Assembly: GCA_009602735.1 (NCBI GenBank)
Contig: WELA01006901.1
Location: forward strand, 71,002 to 135,001
Direction of reading: 5' to 3'
Source: Mesotaenium endlicherianum
Taxonomy: Eukaryota > Streptophyta > Zygnematophyceae > Zygnematales > Mesotaeniaceae
Length of the DNA stretch: 64,000 bases
Shown: piece by piece, positions 60,251-64,000 of the stretch
Layout: every line of letters begins with the position of its first letter
How positions within the stretch are numbered: the stretch's first letter is position 1
Made by a program: the position numbers and the translations under genes
Notes under the pieces: model-generated
What the model was told of the DNA's origin: nothing
Databases searched by the model: none
The model's input: the letters and a program-made list of their open reading frames with translations, nothing else

Positions 60251-61331
60251 ATGACGATGTTTGCTGAGCGCCCATTCAATTCTCTTACATCTGTCCCAAT
60301 GACGAGCTCTAGTCTGATGGAAGAAGTTGTTTCCATACACAATAACTGGCGTGTTTGCGAGAAACAAGTCTTCAACGTCCTCACATACAGAGTGCAGAGC
60401 CCTCCTGCAATTGTAAGTTAGCTCAATGGTGTCATGACATTAGTTTGATGTTTATCTTTGACAACACCATATCTTTTCTGTGTGCTCGTCTATTCCGTGA
60501 AGGGGTCCATGTCTGCGTGATTCAGCTTACAGATGGGGTCCGTGTTGGTCTGCTCTGTCGTTTCTCTTGGTCAGAAGGCAATATATAATGTCATGGGCGA
60601 AGCCTCTGGAGGCGACCTTTGTGATCTGGATAACGTTGTCGTGAAAGCTCATTAAACTGGTGCCCTCTTATTGGGTTTGACAGGTATGGCAACATCTAAG
60701 CGACTTTGGCGGATCTGAGAAGTGGAGGCCCCTTGCAGTTGCTTCCAAGCAGCTGAGCGAACATGTAGAGGTGGGCGCCAGAAGAAAGATGATCTACACG
60801 TCTGGCCTACCAGGCTCTTGGCAACTGGAGAGACTAGATGTACATGACAAAGAGAGGCATCTGTTTGGTTACTCCATTCTGGATGGCGACTTCCATATAA
60901 CGGTAAGCCTCAAGCTTTATCATTGCTTACTTGTCTGCAGAGAATTTTTGCTCATGCGTCGTTTGACAGGAATTTACACTAGGCGTGCGTAAGTGCTCTT
61001 CTCAATCTTACTTTCATGCGCGTGTTTCTCACAAGCTTGCTTCTGCTGCTTTCTGCAGGGGTTTTCTACACTCTTTTCCCTCCACGACGACCCAGACGAC
61101 AAGCTGCATGCGTCTACTCTTGTGGTTCAGTCTTATGTCGTTACGCTTCCTGCCGGTGTGAGTCGAGAAGACATGCGCGTTATATACGACAGGTTGAATG
61201 AGAAGAATCTTGAAGGTTTGGCAGCAGTCTCCATGAAGCACATGATTACGCTTTTGCTATCAGACAGCAAACGACTTTCTATTTCACCTCCAATCTCCTC
61301 TCAAAACTCAATATCTTCAGGCGACTTCTGA
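60251..61331 (+). CDS. PYR/PYL/RCAR-like START-domain protein
   Basis: Three phase-0 exons, 60251-60412, 60684-60902 and 61059-61331, encode 217 residues ending in TGA. The family comprises soluble abscisic-acid receptors that inhibit PP2C phosphatases when the gate and latch loops close. Family landmarks appear in order: an N-terminal strand QVFNVLTYRVQSPP, then VWQHLSDFGGSEKWRPL, the gate SGLPG (usual SGLPA) followed by ERLD, the latch position ILDGDFHI (usual GGEHRL), STLVVQSYVVTLPAG, and the C-terminal helix with EKNLEGLAAV. By eye against Arabidopsis PYR1, Glu of ERLD (E94) and Asn of the last helix (N167) are kept. The carboxylate-binding Lys K59 aligns with Arg, the latch His-Arg-Leu with Phe-His-Ile, Y120 with Phe and E141 with Gln. 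ABA binding is therefore uncertain. A second in-frame ATG lies at 60257. Confidence 0.82.
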
Positions 61332-63321
61332 TTTTTGGGCAAAGCTCAGCCACCTCCGCTGCTAGTGAACAACCATCCTTGGACACCCAAATGGATAGAG
61401 TAAACCCTGAGAGGAAACAGAGCTGGAGGCGTGCCAGAGAGTCTGCAATTTGAGAGATCTTTCATCAAGCGCAACCTTCAGCAGTTGCGTACGGCTTGAG
61501 CTTGCAAGCTGCACATGCTTGCAAGGGATCTACAATAAGCACTCTGCTGGTGCTCCGAAATCCTGCTGGTTAGATAACCTGCTAGTTATGAATAGATAGC
61601 CACCGGTGTGCAAATGAGCACATATCCGAGCACTAGGCTGAGTCACCTTAGAACCTGTACGGATTCTTCCAATTCTTCATTTGTGTATGCTTGTCATGTA
61701 TATGTCAGTCAACTTCGAGACTTTTGTAAGCTGTACGATGTAGATAGGCTGTAAAGTGTTTTTTTAAGAGGTAGGGCAATATCAAGCACTTGGTGGTGCT
61801 GCATGGGAGCATGCTGATGATGGTGCTAAGCACCACCCCTTGACTGGGCGCACAGCATAGTGCAGCTACCATAAGAGCTGTTTTTGGATGGAGGGATGTA
61901 GATTCTCATGTTACAGCTGTGGTGTTTGTGACCATTGGCTCAATTTTTCCCTCTGCAAATTCTAAAATAGTGTACCTAAGTATACTAAGCTTTAAATATA
62001 TATAGTGACCCCTCATAAAGGAGAATATAATTAATGGATGTACATGGCTTCATCCAGTCCGTACAAGTCGACAACTTGATTCTCTTGCTCCACTTTCTTC
62101 AAATGTATATGCATGTCAAGATGTGCGCGCTCTGAGAATCATACTTAATTTTCTTTATCCGCTTGCACGACAGCTCAGCTGCATTGCAAGGTATTGCTCG
62201 TCTTCTCTTCGAAAATATTTGCATGCGGAAATACTTGCATGCTGCCACAACTATAATAAAAATAACAAAGGCAGACATAAAGATCATGACCATTCAAAGT
62301 TACATTTGCTCATCAAACAGCAGTGAAAAGAGCCACACTATGCAGGAAGCAAATTTGAGTTGATAGTGCAAAGCTGCCCCCTGGGGCTGGAACATCTTGC
62401 AAGACTCACTGCTATCAAGCGAGCCACGGGCGATTGGAGTGTTACAGCACAAGCGACACCTGTTGCATTGAACCAGCTTTCCACTACTACACAGTTTTGT
62501 GCTCCACTTGCTTCCACTGCTCCCTACTGCTGCTTGCGCGTGACACTGTCAAGCTTTGCACGCAACTATGGCGGGTTGTTGCAGCTCCAACACACCTCCA
62601 CGGCTTCCGCAGACAAGCCGCAGCAACCGCTGCCAGGAACTACTACTTATCAGCACTTTACAATGCTAAGTACTCGACACCGCAGGTAAGGAGGAGCAGC
62701 ACTAACAGGGCTCACAGCGCCGCCGCACGGTTGCTGCCAGCCGTCTGCATTTGCCCCAGGGGCATACCAGCGGCACGGCTGCTGAGGGCATAGACTGCGG
62801 CAGCTGAGCTTTGTCGCGGACCTAGAGTATGGTTCAAAGAACCCAAACATTTGCACTCGTCTCAAAATGAGCTAGGACAGGTAGCCTTGCCTCATCTCTG
62901 CGGCGTGTGCGCTGTCTAGCAAACAGTCACAGGTGGCGGGATCTTCCTAGTGCGTGACCTATGCAGCAGTATGCATTGCTGGACGGGCGGATGGACGGAC
63001 GGATGGATAGAGCCATGGTCACGGCAGCACAGTCAGCGCAGCAAACGGCCTTGTGCGTGCGCGCGATCAGCAGCTAGCCCAACTGGCACGCTCACTCCCT
63101 TTCTCTTCTTGAGCGTTGGCCGGGCTTGCCTCTCGTCGCATGTTGTGCCTTCCCCACGCCAGGCACGAGCGATGCGTCACAAGCGCAGACGCAGCACTCA
63201 GTAGCTAGCACGTGTCGGGCAGCGATGGAGGCAGAAGCAGAGGCAGAGGCAGGGGGAGGCAGGGGCGGACGAGGAGGAGGCGGGAAGGAGGCCGATTCGG
63301 GGGGTGGGGGGGAGCGGGAAA
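61332..63321. other. Intergenic between the PYL-like and OSB-like genes
   Basis: The two genes converge here, so both 3' UTRs should lie in this stretch. No coding exon, RNA gene or repeat was recognised. The left half is AT-rich and the right half GC-rich. Confidence 0.4.
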
Positions 63322-63687
63322 CTAGAAAGGGTGGTCGAAAGCGTCATCATTGAAGTTGGCGTCCCGGCCCCGTCCCTGCAGCGCCGGCTTGCCGCCCTCG
63401 CGACTGCCGGGCGGCGGAGCAGCTCTGGGCGGCGGTGGGGTCTCAAAGTAGCCCGCCCGGTCCACCGTAGGTTCTGAAGGAGGGTGGCTGCTGGGCGTGA
63501 AAAGGCCCCCACCCCCACCCCCGCCCCAACTGGCCCCCCCGCTGCCGCGCTCTTGGAGCATGGGGCCAGGGTTGCTGTCGTCCAGCTGCTGGAGCTTGGC
63601 CGCAACCCAGCCAGGTGTCGCCCTGCTATCGATCCAGAGGGCCTCCCCTGTGCCCTTCTTCTTGAAGTCCGGGGCGCGAGGGTTCCT
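63322..63687 (-). CDS. C-terminal exon of an OSB-like protein (PDF motif), partial
   Basis: The exon runs from an acceptor GAGAGCAG|AGG at 63687 to the stop TAG at 63322-63324 (121 residues); earlier exons lie beyond the right edge or in unrecognised sequence. It opens with RNPRAPDFKKKGTGEALWID followed by TPGWVAAKLQQLD. This matches, from family memory, the PDF motif of plant organellar single-stranded DNA-binding (OSB) proteins, which bind DNA and limit recombination in mitochondria or plastids. The rest is Gly- and Pro-rich and ends GRGRDANFNDDAFDHPF. The single-strand-binding OB fold is not in the window, so the assignment rests on this motif alone. The frame continues open upstream of the acceptor into CA-rich sequence, which I take to be intron. 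Confidence 0.55.
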   Translation of the reverse strand, partial: RNPRAPDFKKKGTGEALWIDSRATPGWVAAKLQQLDDSNPGPMLQERGSGGASWGGGGGGGLFTPSSHPPSEPTVDRAGYFETPPPPRAAPPPGSREGGKPALQGRGRDANFNDDAFDHPF

Positions 63688-64000
63688 CTGCTCTCCCGCA
63701 GCTCGTGCGACACACCACACACGCACAGAAGCACATGAGCACACACATCTTGGTGGGCGGGTGCAAGGCATGAGGTTGGATGGCGTTGCAAACAACCAGC
63801 GCTCACAGCGTCAGCAAAAGACGAAGAAGGAAACGGACAGGCATGAAAGCACCACAGCAGGAAAAGGGCCCACCCAAGGATGCATTTGATGATGATGTCA
63901 CGACACACAGCCACTGCAGCTGCAGGCATCATTCCCAAACGCCGCGTGCGACAGAAAGAGATAGAGACTGGCAAGGGACACATGAGGCTCCCCCCCCCCC
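63688..64000. other. Probable intron of the OSB-like gene, running off the edge
   Basis: CA/GT-rich sequence, ending in a C10 run at the window edge. No second exon could be identified. Confidence 0.35.

Noticed and set aside
60103-60384. Minus-strand frame overlapping PYL-like exon 1
   Set aside because: It is antisense to an exon with clear homology and has no supporting motif.
63198-63983. 261-codon minus-strand frame at the right end
   Set aside because: The alternative frame in the same place carries the PDF motif and an acceptor site; the longer frame is Arg/Ser/Pro-rich with no motif.
1-64000. CRISPR array, rRNA or tRNA genes
   Set aside because: No regularly spaced repeats with unique spacers and no rRNA or tRNA signature were seen on either strand.

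Overview
The window is nuclear DNA of a green plant-lineage eukaryote, most likely a streptophyte (charophyte) alga. Genes are split by GT-AG introns with matching phases. One gene belongs to the plant ALMT anion-channel family, and a second is a plant-type organellar methionine aminopeptidase. A third is a PYR/PYL/RCAR-like ligand-binding protein, a family known from land plants and zygnematophyte algae. LTR retrotransposon debris, including a chromodomain integrase, is abundant. I do not name a species.

Layout. 1-3523: the tail of an LTR, then AT-rich sequence with hairpins. 3524-4328 (+): a two-exon gene for a 65-residue mitochondrial-type protein resembling a small complex I subunit. 5734-15339 (-): organellar methionine aminopeptidase in ten exons. 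Its introns hold microsatellites, an assembly gap, a second LTR fragment and a 1,080-bp perfect duplication joined by one N. 15905-16762 (+): the gamma-secretase subunit PEN-2, divergent from the aminopeptidase. 17984-23120 (-): an ALMT-family channel in nine exons. 24045-37609 (+): a 26-exon gene, divergent from ALMT, whose phases join an N-terminal PWWP domain to a complete SCC3/STAG cohesin subunit (1,426 residues in my model).

37610-60250 is AT-richer and gene-poor. It contains an inverted repeat pair, a dispersed repeat shared with 5112-5706, a broken Ty3/gypsy gag-pol (-), a broken chromodomain integrase (+), an unrecognised interrupted frame next to a polypurine tract and LTR, and a decayed zinc-knuckle gag (-). 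60251-61331 (+) is a three-exon PYL-like gene. 63322-63687 (-) is the last exon of a gene with an OSB-like PDF motif that runs off the right edge.

The host genes are housekeeping and signalling genes (respiration, organellar N-terminal processing, intramembrane proteolysis, anion transport, sister-chromatid cohesion, hormone-type ligand perception) and do not form one pathway. The most unusual points are the PWWP-SCC3 architecture, an in-frame duplicated splice acceptor in SCC3, the PYL-like protein with an altered latch and pocket, and mobile-element frames closed by stops that look like C-to-T changes in Gln or Arg codons. All exon boundaries were read by eye and by phase, without transcript data.
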